A stretch of DNA of 64,000 bases from Kiritimatiellia bacterium (lineage in GTDB: Bacteria > Verrucomicrobiota > Kiritimatiellia > UBA8416 > YA12-FULL-48-11). The stretch covers positions 62,001-126,000 of the forward strand of contig JAQUPZ010000006.1 of the NCBI GenBank assembly GCA_028716365.1, read 5' to 3'. The number at the start of each line of letters is the position of its first letter. The first letter of the stretch is position 1. Shown here piece by piece: positions 35,402 through 44,505 of this stretch. The position numbers and the translations under genes are program-made. The notes below the pieces were generated by a model. It was given only the letters and a program-made list of their open reading frames with translations, did no database searches and had not been told where the DNA came from.

Positions 35402-37729
35402 ATGCCTGTAATGCCAGAACAGCAGAAAATAGATTTTCGTATTTATATCGGGATGCTTTTTTTCCGTTGGCAGATAATTGTCATTTGTTTTTTGTACTGT
35501 CTTCTTGGAGGTGTTGCGTATATCAATCTTGCTCCCAAACAATACCTTGCTGCCGCCAAAGTGATGATTTACAGGGATCCGCTTCTTGATGTTCCGGGCA
35601 GTCTGGCCGGTGCAGAACGGACATCGTTCGCGATGCACACTTTTCTGCTTCAAAATGAAAAATTCCGTGAACGTGCGGCCAAGCAGTTAACAGACAAATG
35701 GGGTGAACGAATGGGCAGTTTTCAGAAGATGATACTTCCTGTGTCTGTTGACAGGGAGCGCGGGTTTGGATCGATGCTTAATATCAGCGTGACGAGCGGT
35801 GATAGTGGTTATGGCGTTGATTTTCTCACTTCGCTCCTGAACGTACATTCAAATGAGTGGCGTGCCATTCAACTGGAAGCTTCTGAATCTGCCTCAAGGA
35901 AATTGACTGAAGAACTGGCTCGCCTTGAGGATAAGATAAAAGCCGCAGAAGATGATGTCATCGAGTACAAAAGACTTAATGATGTCGCGAGAGTGGAGGG
36001 TAGGGCCAGCACGGAATTGAGGTATCTCCAGGCGCTTATGGAACGCAGGAGCATGCTCAGTACCGAGTTGATGCTTCTTGAGGCGGAGAGTCCTGCGCTC
36101 AAAGGCATGAATCCCGCAGTTATAAGTGATGTTGCAAGTCTTACCCGCGAAACTGGCGCGATTGAGCCAATCAGGGAAACCACCGATGAAAACCGGAGAG
36201 GTGTCGTTGAAGATAAAAACAGCGAATTAATAATTCCACAGAAAGCAGAACTTCCTTCAGCTTTAAAAGGTGACAAGACAAAAGATCAAAAGGCAGATGA
36301 TGGTCGTGGATGGCGGGATCTCAGGGTCAAGCTTTTGATGCTTCAACAAAAAGAAAAGGAACTTGCGGCCAACTTGAAGCCTGAACATCCCGAATTGAAA
36401 CGTGTTCGTGATGAGATTGCAGATTTGAAAAGCCAGCTCGATGTGGCATCGGAGATTGAGCTTGGCAGAATGAAGGACAGATATGAAGCGCTTAAAATAC
36501 ATCTGAATACTGTGGAGGCGGCTGAGTATAAATGGAAGGCGCAGAATCTTCTTGCCAGCACAAGACAATCCGAGTTGAAAAGAATCAGCGATGTGGTTGA
36601 ACGTTTTGAGGCGAATTACAGAGTGCTCTATACCCGTCTTCAGGATATGAAGGTTCAGGAAGAACTAAAGGCAGAACATTTTTATCTTGTCGAACCTCCG
36701 GTTAATCAGCCTGGTTTTGTATGGCCTAATCCTCTCAAGGTTCTTTTTATTGCAGTTGTTCTGGGACTTGGCTCTGGCCTGGGGCTGGCACTGATGGCCC
36801 AGGCTTTCGATAACAAGGTACAATCCATAAGTGATGTTGAAAAGGACTTGGGTATCAAGTTCCTTGGCGGTGTACCGTTCTGGGTTCATAGCGGTTTGGA
36901 AAAGACAATAAGACCGATTGTCACAGAAGAACATTCAACCGGCGCTATTGAGGCATATCGTGCTTTGCGGACGACTATTCTGGCGGCCGTGGTCAAGGAA
37001 AATGAAAAAATTGTCATGATAACAAGCGCGGATTCCAGAGAGGGGAAAACCCTTACTGCGCTGAACCTGGCGATCATGATTGCGCAGATGGACAAAAAGG
37101 TTCTTCTGGTGGACATGGACTTGCGGCGCGGCAGACTGCATCGTTCGCTCGGGCTGGAAAGAGAACCTGGCGTAACCGATGTGTTGAAGGAGGGCGGATC
37201 TTTAAAGGACGTCGTAAGAAAGACCAGGATAGCAAATCTATATCTGGCGCCCACAGGCAGTACAATTGAAGATTCCGCGGAATTGCTGCAGTCTGTAAAT
37301 ATTGCCGGGTTGTTCGCTGGGGTACGGGATGATTACGATTATATTCTTGTCGATACTTCTCCGATTCTGCGGGTGACGGATACGGTTATTCTTGCCACGC
37401 AAGGAATAGGTATTGTTTTGTATGTGGCACGTGTGAACCACACGCCCAAACCAATGATCAAGTATTCGCTGGATATGCTTAAAGATGCCCGCGTGCTTGG
37501 CCTGATAATGAACAGTATTGAAATGCACAAGATCAGCAGTCTTTACTATGCTTACCAGTATCCTAATTATGCTTATTACAGCAATGCCTATGCTTATGGA
37601 TACGATTACTACTACTATGGTGATCGTCATTCAACCGGCAGGAAACAGATTCACCGCCGGAGCGAGTGGCAACGCAGGAAAAATGATTTTGGTCAGTGGA
37701 TACGCCGTACTTTTCTGCCGATGGAATAG
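35402..37729 (+). CDS. wzc: Wzc-type chain-length regulator with BY-kinase domain
   Basis: A 775-residue inner-membrane tyrosine autokinase. The Wzz domain has one helix near residues 20-40 and a second around 440-465 (PLKVLFIAVVLGLGSGLG), flanking a long periplasmic coiled coil. The cytoplasmic kinase has Walker A (SADSREGKTLTALNLA), Walker A' (LLVDMDLRRGRLH) and Walker B (YDYILVDTSPI). The tail carries a dense tyrosine cluster (SSLYYAYQYPNYAYY and more to about residue 738), the autophosphorylation site. ATG at 35402 is preferred, with GGGGTGAT just upstream. It works with Wza and the Wzy-like protein to set chain length and drive export. Confidence 0.94.
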   Translation: MPVMPEQQKIDFRIYIGMLFFRWQIIVICFLYCLLGGVAYINLAPKQYLAAAKVMIYRDPLLDVPGSLAGAERTSFAMHTFLLQNEKFRERAAKQLTDKWGERMGSFQKMILPVSVDRERGFGSMLNISVTSGDSGYGVDFLTSLLNVHSNEWRAIQLEASESASRKLTEELARLEDKIKAAEDDVIEYKRLNDVARVEGRASTELRYLQALMERRSMLSTELMLLEAESPALKGMNPAVISDVASLTRETGAIEPIRETTDENRRGVVEDKNSELIIPQKAELPSALKGDKTKDQKADDGRGWRDLRVKLLMLQQKEKELAANLKPEHPELKRVRDEIADLKSQLDVASEIELGRMKDRYEALKIHLNTVEAAEYKWKAQNLLASTRQSELKRISDVVERFEANYRVLYTRLQDMKVQEELKAEHFYLVEPPVNQPGFVWPNPLKVLFIAVVLGLGSGLGLALMAQAFDNKVQSISDVEKDLGIKFLGGVPFWVHSGLEKTIRPIVTEEHSTGAIEAYRALRTTILAAVVKENEKIVMITSADSREGKTLTALNLAIMIAQMDKKVLLVDMDLRRGRLHRSLGLEREPGVTDVLKEGGSLKDVVRKTRIANLYLAPTGSTIEDSAELLQSVNIAGLFAGVRDDYDYILVDTSPILRVTDTVILATQGIGIVLYVARVNHTPKPMIKYSLDMLKDARVLGLIMNSIEMHKISSLYYAYQYPNYAYYSNAYAYGYDYYYYGDRHSTGRKQIHRRSEWQRRKNDFGQWIRRTFLPME

Positions 37730-37822
37730 GGTGTCTTCTGTTCGTTATCTCAATTGTTCAATCATATTGATGTATGGGCGGGAAACTTGTACCATTTAGC
37801 ATAAATAGGAGTGGTACAATAG

Positions 37823-39253
37823 ATGTTTTCGCGTTCTCATCTACAGGGTTTTGCGATCTGGATTCCGTTGATCGATCTGATTGCACTGATTATCAGCAGT
37901 GTAATAGCGGTTATTATACGTATTGGCCGTCAGGATATGCCGGACTATGTCTATGCGCATATTGACGGATGGCTGATTTTTCTGATCAGTATAATTCTCG
38001 CCAATTACCTCGCAGGAAGTTACAGGATTCAGTATTCCTTTTCACGTTTTAACCTTGTAGTAACGTGGATTTTTTCCCTGATCTTTTCGATACTCGTACT
38101 GAGCGTTTTTTCCTACGCATGGTTGTTCAAGGTTCTCCTGGGCCGCGGTATATTACTTCTTTCGATTGCCTGTTACAGCATTCTTTCCCTTGCGTTAAAG
38201 ATGCTTGCTTACCGCACATTATTTACCAAGAATTTTCTTTTGTGCAGGACTGTTATAATGGGGGTCGGGCCAAGGGCGCAGGAAGTAAGAAATATAATCG
38301 AGAACGAGTTTGTTCTGCCTGTCCACAAAGTAATTACTTTTGTAAACATTACTGGTGGTGAAAGACAGTTTGATTTCGATAATCCGGGGGTAATTGATGG
38401 TGTGGCTGTCCTTAACTGTACTCTTGAGACGTTTGAGGAGATTGTGCGTAATATGCGCGCTGATCTTGTTGTGACAGCTTTTCAGGATCGGGATAAAAAC
38501 AGAACTCTTTATTCTTTTTTGCGACACTTGCGTTTTGAAGGGGTGGAGGTCCTCGACGCGTTTGGAGTGAACGAAACATATCTTGGTAAAACGCCGCTTG
38601 ATCTTGTGGATGAAGAGGCAATGACGCGTGTTGCCGTAGAGTCTAGACTACCGGTGATCAGAAGGTATAAACGTATAAGTGATATGTTTATTTCGATTTT
38701 ATTCGGGTTGATATGGGTACCTTTCGGGCTGGTTATCGCCTGTTTAATCAAACTGATTGAACCACATAGTCCGGTTTTCTATGTCCAGTCAAGGATTGGG
38801 CAGTTTGGTCATATATTCAAAATGTGTAAGTTCAGAACAATGCATGAAGGGGCGGAAAATCATACTGGACCTGTGTGGTCGATAAAAGATGATCCCAGGA
38901 TTACACGGTTCGGAAGAGTGCTGAGGAAATTCAGGCTGGACGAGATACCGCAGTTTATAAATGTGTTACGAGGAGAAATGAGTATTGTCGGTCCCAGGCC
39001 TGAACGGCCGGAACTGCATGCCGAGCTCGAGAAAAGGATCCCGTTTTTTGGAGAAAGATTGGACGTAATGCCGGGCCTCACCGGCTGGGCTCAAGTCAGG
39101 TATCCATACGGAAATACTGTGGAAGATGCGATACGAAAGCTGGAATATGACATTTATTATATAAAGTATCTTTCGTTCAGTCTTGATCTCCAGATTATTC
39201 TTCGAACCATTGGCATTGTCTTCTTTGGTATGGAGGGGAAGAAAGGGATATAG
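37823..39253 (+). CDS. Undecaprenyl-phosphate sugar phosphotransferase (WcaJ/PglC type)
   Basis: A 476-residue polyprenyl-phosphate hexose-1-phosphate transferase that starts glycan synthesis on the carrier lipid. The first ~125 residues form four or five membrane helices, followed by a nucleotide-binding-like domain (IMGVGPRAQEVRNII). The C-terminal bacterial sugar transferase domain (about 270-476) has the membrane helix ISILFGLIWVPFGLVIACLI, FKMCKFRTMHEGAE, LRKFRLDEIPQFINVLRGEM, SIVGPRPERPE and PGLTGWAQVRYPYG, which contain the catalytic Asp-Glu pair. TAGGAG precedes the start. Which sugar is used is not readable. Confidence 0.94.
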   Translation: MFSRSHLQGFAIWIPLIDLIALIISSVIAVIIRIGRQDMPDYVYAHIDGWLIFLISIILANYLAGSYRIQYSFSRFNLVVTWIFSLIFSILVLSVFSYAWLFKVLLGRGILLLSIACYSILSLALKMLAYRTLFTKNFLLCRTVIMGVGPRAQEVRNIIENEFVLPVHKVITFVNITGGERQFDFDNPGVIDGVAVLNCTLETFEEIVRNMRADLVVTAFQDRDKNRTLYSFLRHLRFEGVEVLDAFGVNETYLGKTPLDLVDEEAMTRVAVESRLPVIRRYKRISDMFISILFGLIWVPFGLVIACLIKLIEPHSPVFYVQSRIGQFGHIFKMCKFRTMHEGAENHTGPVWSIKDDPRITRFGRVLRKFRLDEIPQFINVLRGEMSIVGPRPERPELHAELEKRIPFFGERLDVMPGLTGWAQVRYPYGNTVEDAIRKLEYDIYYIKYLSFSLDLQIILRTIGIVFFGMEGKKGI

Positions 39254-39326
39254 ACATTTGGTTTTAAAGTGTGTTGCCGGGAACTGTCTTGTTTGTGCGG
39301 ACTCTTTCATGTTTTGATCTCACAAT

Positions 39327-40643
39327 ATGACATTTTTTTTTACATTGGTGTTTGTTTTTCTTGTCTTCTGGCGGCCTCAGGAATGGCTGTTTCCCTGGCT
39401 TTTCGGCTGGCCGCTTCTGGATGCAGTTATGTTTATGGCATTACTGGGTTTTCTTATGGAGTCAAATCAGGGATTAATTCGTATTCCCAGGAACCAGCCC
39501 CAGATTTATTTGCTTTTCGGGCTTTGGATAGCGACAATTCTGTCACACATTGCTCATACCTATTTTGCCGGAATGATGGAGACAATTCCCGAGGTATTTA
39601 AAATATGTTTTTTTACTATTGTATTTTTTTGTGTCCTTGATCGTCCGGGCCGTCTGCGTATTGTTGCAACAGTGTTTGTCATGATGTCGTGCATAATGGC
39701 TGTTCATGCAATCATGCAGCAGAAACTTGGTTATGGTTTTGTTGGACAAATGCCTATGCTGGACGTAAGGCCCGGTCTTGCAGAACCTGTTTTTCGCAGT
39801 TACTTCTTCGGAATATTTGAAGATCCAAATGATCTCGCCCAGATTTTTGCGACATCCATTCCTCTCGCCTTCATAATAACCCGGCGGCGTTCCTTTTTCG
39901 GGTTTATTCTCGGATGCGCTATAATGTATCTGCTCATAACAGGAATTATAGCTACTTATTCACGCAGCGGATTTGTCTCTCTTGCCGGTGTTGTAGGTGT
40001 AATGCTGATCCTGGTTCTTCCTTCTCGATGGATGCCGCTGCTCATGGCCGGTATGCTTGCAGGGGCCCTTGCCTTGTGCCCTTTTTCGGCAGGACAACTT
40101 GACATGTCGGCTCATGAGCGCGTGGTCTTCTGGGGAATGGCGAATCAGGTATTTATTGCTAATCCTGTCAATCTTATTTTCGGAGTAGGTTATGGCATGT
40201 TCTGGCAGGTTGCCAGTTCACGTGCTGCACATAATGCATTTGTATCCTGCTATACTGAGGTTGGTATTCTCGGGTATTGGTTTTGGTTTATTATTATTTT
40301 CCTTGGGGTTATGGGTGCGTGGCGGGTAAGAATAACTCTTAAGAACGAAATGGGTGTCGAACAAGCATGGATAAGGCGATTTGCCGGAATGTGTATAGCG
40401 GCAATGATTGGTTTTCTGGCCTCCGGATATTTTCTGAGTCGTACTTTCATATATCCTCTTTTCTTTCTTTCTGCCATGCTGGGGTCTCTTCCGGGTATTG
40501 CGGAGCAATATTTACCTCAAAATCATCCTCCTTTGATGAATCCTGTTCGTGATGTCTGGAGTTATGGTTCGGTGGCTACTTTAATTAGTATTATATATAT
40601 TTACATTTCCATCATCCTGCTGAATAAAGCCTTTTACGCATAA
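39327..40643 (+). CDS. O-antigen ligase/Wzy-type polymerase
   Basis: A 438-residue polytopic membrane protein with about eleven hydrophobic segments and a longer loop of the O-antigen ligase (Wzy_C) superfamily. Characteristic strings are GIFEDPNDLAQIFATSIPLA and ATYSRSGFVSLAGV before the large loop, whose DMSAHERVVFWGMANQVF and RAAHNAFVSCYTEVGILG carry the Arg and His typical of these enzymes. It probably polymerises the repeat unit or ligates glycan to protein, as in exosortase-linked O-glycosylation ligases. It lies 73 bases after the sugar transferase gene. Confidence 0.87.
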   Translation: MTFFFTLVFVFLVFWRPQEWLFPWLFGWPLLDAVMFMALLGFLMESNQGLIRIPRNQPQIYLLFGLWIATILSHIAHTYFAGMMETIPEVFKICFFTIVFFCVLDRPGRLRIVATVFVMMSCIMAVHAIMQQKLGYGFVGQMPMLDVRPGLAEPVFRSYFFGIFEDPNDLAQIFATSIPLAFIITRRRSFFGFILGCAIMYLLITGIIATYSRSGFVSLAGVVGVMLILVLPSRWMPLLMAGMLAGALALCPFSAGQLDMSAHERVVFWGMANQVFIANPVNLIFGVGYGMFWQVASSRAAHNAFVSCYTEVGILGYWFWFIIIFLGVMGAWRVRITLKNEMGVEQAWIRRFAGMCIAAMIGFLASGYFLSRTFIYPLFFLSAMLGSLPGIAEQYLPQNHPPLMNPVRDVWSYGSVATLISIIYIYISIILLNKAFYA

Positions 40644-40659
40644 GTTTGGGATATTGGTC

Positions 40660-41592
40660 ATGAATGAAACCGGGGAAAACATATCAGCAGGCAAGCAAAG
40701 AGAATTGGGTGTCCCGTTGGTACTTATTACCTGTCTGTTAGTCGTGGGATTTTGGGAAATAATGTCCAACCGCAGTCAGCGGCCATTTCGGCCTTTTGAC
40801 CTGACGGCAGAAAACTTCAAAGGTTTCTTTCCGGCCGTTGAAGGTTGGTCTTTTCGGTCTGTTCCTGTAACTTCAGATCCGATAGAACCCAATATTTTTG
40901 CTATAAATGTTGTTCCAGTTTCTTCTTTACCTCCACGTTCTCATGCTTCAGTCACGGTTCGTCTTGTTCATGGATATAACATGCCTGATTGTATGCGAAT
41001 CAAGGGATATAAAGTGGAATTGATTGAAGATAGAAGAGAAACCAGCGAAAAAGAATTGAAACAATCGATAAACATAGATAGACACAGATGGAATACTTCG
41101 GATTCAACAACGCAACAACTCAATAACTCTTTCCATCAGTATCAGGCATCTGTTAGCAGTCAGCGTTTCTCTTGCCAGGTTTGGCGTCTTACTTCTGGTT
41201 CTGATGATGTTTCGATTTGGGTAACGAGTATGTTGAAAGCTGGAGATTTCAGTGTGACAGATATAGATGTTCGTTCCATGCCATTTCCAAGAATAGGGGT
41301 ACCGGATGATCCGGGATGGTTCCCCAGAGGTTTAACTATGTCTGGTCTGCGACACCCGATTGATGGTTTCAGGTTGTTTCTGAGGGCAAAATGGAATTCT
41401 TCCCGCTGTGATCTTCTAACTTTTCTTAAACTTAAAATGCCGACATGGGCTGATAACGCACTTTTAACATTAGTTTCCACTTCAGAAGGAATCCTTGTCA
41501 AATCAGGGCAAGAAGAGATAATAATAGATCAAGTTGTTGTGGCGCATAAGCTTATACAATCACAGCTTGGTTTGTTAAAGAGTGATCGCTAG
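40660..41592 (+). CDS. EpsI-like exosortase-associated protein with repeat insertion
   Basis: A 310-residue protein with one N-terminal membrane helix (LGVPLVLITCLLVVGFWEIM) and a periplasmic domain. The strings FFPAVEGWSFRSVPVTSDPI and VTVRLVHGYNMPDCMRIKGY resemble the region around the CYPGxGW motif of EpsI/DUF3485 proteins that accompany exosortases; identity is tentative. Residues about 135-156 (SINIDRHRWNTSDSTTQQLN and the next few) are encoded by two different repeat families back to back, in frame, and are probably a surface insertion. The ATG at 40660 is used; the frame opens two codons earlier at TTG. Being in the same run as the exosortase, it likely supports the same pathway. Confidence 0.6.
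   Translation: MNETGENISAGKQRELGVPLVLITCLLVVGFWEIMSNRSQRPFRPFDLTAENFKGFFPAVEGWSFRSVPVTSDPIEPNIFAINVVPVSSLPPRSHASVTVRLVHGYNMPDCMRIKGYKVELIEDRRETSEKELKQSINIDRHRWNTSDSTTQQLNNSFHQYQASVSSQRFSCQVWRLTSGSDDVSIWVTSMLKAGDFSVTDIDVRSMPFPRIGVPDDPGWFPRGLTMSGLRHPIDGFRLFLRAKWNSSRCDLLTFLKLKMPTWADNALLTLVSTSEGILVKSGQEEIIIDQVVVAHKLIQSQLGLLKSDR
41064..41093 (+). repeat. Period-10 array (ACACGGATAA family) in frame in a gene
   Basis: Three imperfect 10-base units: ATCGATAAAC, ATAGATAGAC, ACAGATGGAA. Translated SINIDRHRWN. It matches the array at 62042-62071 and the intergenic one at 52679-52702. The reading phase is the same as in the glycosyltransferase copy. Confidence 0.7.
41102..41129 (+). repeat. Period-8 array (CAACAACT family) in frame in a gene
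   Basis: About three and a half imperfect 8-base units (ATTCAACA, ACGCAACA, ACTCAATA, ACTC), translated STTQQLNNS. It lies nine bases after the period-10 array, so two unrelated families sit side by side in the EpsI-like gene. Confidence 0.65.
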
Positions 41593-41917
41593 GCTGTTTT
41601 ACCTTCATTTTTTACTATTTTCTCCATTGACAGAATACCCCTTTCTCTGTTACATTTAGTACATACTGAACGTACTGTCTTGCATAATCCATGGGCACGG
41701 AGTGTGCACTGAAATGGGTGGATTCTAATGGTTATTTCTGAGTAAACAGTTCCTACCCATACTTCAATTACTAGTGTTTGACACATCTTTGGCATACAAG
41801 CCGTAGTATGGCAATTACACACCCTCAATAGTTGTTCCCAAAAAAAGAATATCCTTTTCAGTTAAATTTTTATTCCTCGTTGTCGATAAAATTGTACATG
41901 GCCCTTGAAAACCGATT
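41593..41917. other. Intergenic region between the EpsI-like gene and the regulator
   Basis: 325 bases without a gene I can support. A minus-strand frame (41828-41589) opens at TTG and would encode a cysteine-rich peptide (CNCHTTACMPKMC, then CTKCNRERG), but it has no ribosome binding site and abuts the end of the previous gene. The region separates the exosortase/EPS operon from the second gene run and probably contains the promoter of the regulator at 41918. The bases just upstream of 41918 (TTTTTATTCCTCGTTG, TAAAATTG) are AT-rich. Confidence 0.55.
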
Positions 41918-42415
41918 ATGACTAGTCCGGAATCAATCAATCCAATAATTCAGCACTTCATTGAAGATGCTGGAAATATGACGCAGTCTTTTGGTTTTGG
42001 CCGGGTTGTTGGACAACTTTTTGCATATATGTATTTCAGTTCTATACCCCGCAATCTGGCAGACATGAGGGATGCTCTTGGGATAAGCAAAGGTTGTGCC
42101 AGTACTGCAGTTCGTCAACTTGAGCAATGGGGTGCGGTGAAAAAGGTCTGGGTAAAGGGTGACCGAAAGGATTATTATGAAGCCTGTGACTGGTTTGGCA
42201 GAATACTGAAGAATGCAATCGTTGATACTTTTGGCAAGAGGATGTCATCTTATACTTCTCTTCTTGATGAGATCGAAGATGACCTTGTCACTCTTGAAGG
42301 TCATGGAGATGGTGATGGTGCATTTATCCGTCAGCGAATTGATAACCTTAAGCAGTTTCAGCAAAAAACCAGGGGAATTCTTGAGAATCCGATAATCAGG
42401 GAGATAATAAAATAA
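41918..42415 (+). CDS. GbsR/MarR-type winged-helix regulator
   Basis: A 165-residue transcription factor. The winged helix occupies about residues 40-90: PRNLADMRDALGISKGCAST is the helix-turn-helix, and AVRQLEQWGAVKKVWVKGDR with KDYYEA is the wing. The N-terminal helix GFGRVVGQLFAYMYF is the GbsR/MarR dimerisation element. The C-terminal helices (about 100-165) may bind a ligand. It stands at the head of the second gene run and is spaced only 28 bases from the Wzm permease, so it could control its own operon. No operator palindrome was identified. Confidence 0.85.
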   Translation: MTSPESINPIIQHFIEDAGNMTQSFGFGRVVGQLFAYMYFSSIPRNLADMRDALGISKGCASTAVRQLEQWGAVKKVWVKGDRKDYYEACDWFGRILKNAIVDTFGKRMSSYTSLLDEIEDDLVTLEGHGDGDGAFIRQRIDNLKQFQQKTRGILENPIIREIIK

Positions 42416-42443
42416 GCCGCTTTACCTGATCTAGGTTAACTCT

Positions 42444-43295
42444 ATGTCTAATCAAATAGAATACATCATTGAACCTTCGCGTGGTTGGGGCAGAATCCCG
42501 TGGCGGGAACTGGTTCATTACAGTGACCTCTTGTTCCTGCTGGTACGGCGTGATTTTATTTCGAGGTATAAGCAAACAATGCTTGGTCCATTATGGTTTG
42601 TCATTCAGCCATTATTGACTACTGTTGTATTTACTATAATTTTTGGCAGAGTCGCAAAAATCTCCACAGACGAACTGCCGCCGGTTTTGTTTTATATGTG
42701 TGGTCTGCTGGCATGGGGTTATTTTGCCCAGTGCATGGGTGGAACCTCGACCATTTTTGTCAGTAATGCCGGTTTATTTGGTAAAGTTTATTTCCCCAGG
42801 CTTATTATACCCCTGTCTGTGGTCATTTCCAACTTCATGTCATTTGCAATTCAACTGGTTACGTTCCTTGTATTCTGGGTGTGGTTCAAATTTTTCACCA
42901 GTGCCGGCGATTTGTTTCATTTTACCGCTTATCTTTTTGCGCTTCCAGTTTTGCTTCTTCTTACCGCAGGGATTGGTCTTGGTGTTGGACTCTGGATGTC
43001 GGCGTTAACGGCAAAGTACAGGGATTTCTCTCATCTTGCTGGATTTCTTACGCAACTCTGGATGTTTGCAACGCCTATTGTTTATCCGTTATCGGAGGTG
43101 CCTGCGCGATGGCAGTGGGTCAGCGCGTTAAATCCCATGACCGGTGTAGTGGAGGCATACCGTTATGCTTTTTTGGGCGCGGGGACCATTCAACCTTTGT
43201 TTCTTTCGATTTCGGTAGCGACAACGACATTTGTACTAATAACTGGCATCATACTTTTCACAAAAACCGAGAAGACGTTTATTGATACGGTGTAA
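42444..43295 (+). CDS. wzm: Polysaccharide ABC exporter permease, Wzm-like
   Basis: A 283-residue ABC-2 permease with six membrane segments. The cytoplasmic N terminus YSDLLFLLVRRDFISRYKQT and the following LGPLWFVIQPLLTTVVFTII with FGRVAKIST are the hallmark of Wzm/TagG/RfbA-type permeases that export lipid-linked O-antigen or teichoic acid chains. The C-terminal MFATPIVYPLSEVPARWQW and NPMTGVVEAYRYAFLG are also typical. The expected partner ATPase (Wzt) is not next to it, nor anywhere else in the window. The downstream gene starts two bases after the stop codon. Confidence 0.93.
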   Translation: MSNQIEYIIEPSRGWGRIPWRELVHYSDLLFLLVRRDFISRYKQTMLGPLWFVIQPLLTTVVFTIIFGRVAKISTDELPPVLFYMCGLLAWGYFAQCMGGTSTIFVSNAGLFGKVYFPRLIIPLSVVISNFMSFAIQLVTFLVFWVWFKFFTSAGDLFHFTAYLFALPVLLLLTAGIGLGVGLWMSALTAKYRDFSHLAGFLTQLWMFATPIVYPLSEVPARWQWVSALNPMTGVVEAYRYAFLGAGTIQPLFLSISVATTTFVLITGIILFTKTEKTFIDTV

Positions 43296-43296
43296 A

Positions 43297-44505
43297 ATGT
43301 CTTTTCCGCGAATACTGCTTTTGACGCCCGCACCGCCAGACTGTCCATACAGTGGCGGTGTATTGCGGAAAATTGTCAATGCATTGCCTGAAAATAAAAT
43401 ATCATGGGCATATCTCAGTAAAGGAACGAGTAGTGGTGTAAAGGGCCTGGTGCAGGAAGGGTGTTTCCCTCATCTTCAGATTCATTGGCGTTTGAATCGC
43501 AGTTTTATTTATGGTCTTTTACACCAGGAAGTGTTCGCACGGCTTCTGGCGAAGAGGATTACTGTTTGGTCCAGTGAGTTTAAGCCGGAAGTACTTTGGG
43601 TTCATGCAGGGGGAGGCACAGTGCATGTAGCCAATTTTCTTCAGAAGCGGTTGAATATTCCAATGCACCTTACTTTCTTTGATGCGCCTGAGGTTTGCAT
43701 GGGGCACTTCTGTCAGTTTTCGCGGTGGTATATTCCTTTATACGTGAATAAAGTTGCGCAATTGACAAGGAGAGCAAAGGGCTTGGATGCAGTTTCACTG
43801 GAACTTGTAAAACACGTGGAAAAGTTATCTGGGATTACTGATTCAACTAGCTCCATGGTGTTTTCATCTTCAATTTCCGGCAAAGTTGTAACATCTCTAC
43901 CGGTCAGTCGAAGTTTTGACGAGAAGGCATCCGTACGCAGGATAGGATTTTGCGGTTCCTTGAGAATTGCCGGGGTACAATGGCGGGATTTCATTGAACT
44001 GCTGGGACAACTTCCCTTTAAATTCGAAATACTTTTGTTTGCCGACAAGGGTTTTATGTTCAATATTTCTCCTCCGCATAATGTGACTATTATTCCCCAG
44101 AAGTACGTTGATACTGAAGAGAATCTGATTCGCCGCATGGTGGATATGCAAATCCATGCAGGTTATCTTGGATTATGGAAAGCAGACGAAATGAGTCTTT
44201 TTTGCAGGACATCCCTCAGCAGCAAACTGACGACCTATGCTGCGGCTGGCCTACCTGTTATTGTTGATGGTCCGGAAGATTCGGTCGCGTGGCGGCTAGT
44301 GAAGGAATATGGGGCGGGGGTTCTTTGTGGAAGTTCTGGCATATCAGCATTGAAAGAATTGTTTGGTAATTCAAAGCAATGGGAAAGAAAGTCGTTTGCA
44401 TCAAGGGCGATGTGGGACCATGAATTTAACCTTGAGAAGAATGTAGAAAAATTTCGGAATCATTTTTACGATATCTTGTCCACTGAAGGTATGAATTATG
44501 AATAA
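43297..44505 (+). CDS. Glycosyltransferase, GT4-like
   Basis: A 402-residue GT-B fold enzyme. The N terminus RILLLTPAPPDCPYSGGVLRK is the Rossmann strand and glycine loop of family 4. The C-terminal half has RIGFCGSLRIAGV and SLSSKLTTYAAAGLPVIVDG, where the usual E-x7-E acid pair is poorly preserved, so substrate and activity are uncertain. The ATG at 43297 directly follows the Wzm stop; a TTG five codons earlier would overlap Wzm. The stop overlaps the FkbM gene by eight bases. Confidence 0.78.
   Translation: MSFPRILLLTPAPPDCPYSGGVLRKIVNALPENKISWAYLSKGTSSGVKGLVQEGCFPHLQIHWRLNRSFIYGLLHQEVFARLLAKRITVWSSEFKPEVLWVHAGGGTVHVANFLQKRLNIPMHLTFFDAPEVCMGHFCQFSRWYIPLYVNKVAQLTRRAKGLDAVSLELVKHVEKLSGITDSTSSMVFSSSISGKVVTSLPVSRSFDEKASVRRIGFCGSLRIAGVQWRDFIELLGQLPFKFEILLFADKGFMFNISPPHNVTIIPQKYVDTEENLIRRMVDMQIHAGYLGLWKADEMSLFCRTSLSSKLTTYAAAGLPVIVDGPEDSVAWRLVKEYGAGVLCGSSGISALKELFGNSKQWERKSFASRAMWDHEFNLEKNVEKFRNHFYDILSTEGMNYE

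Noticed and set aside
41589..41828. Cysteine-rich 79-residue frame on the minus strand
   Set aside because: It opens at TTG without a ribosome binding site, abuts the end of the preceding gene, and matches no recognisable zinc-finger family. Kept only as a remark in the gap description.
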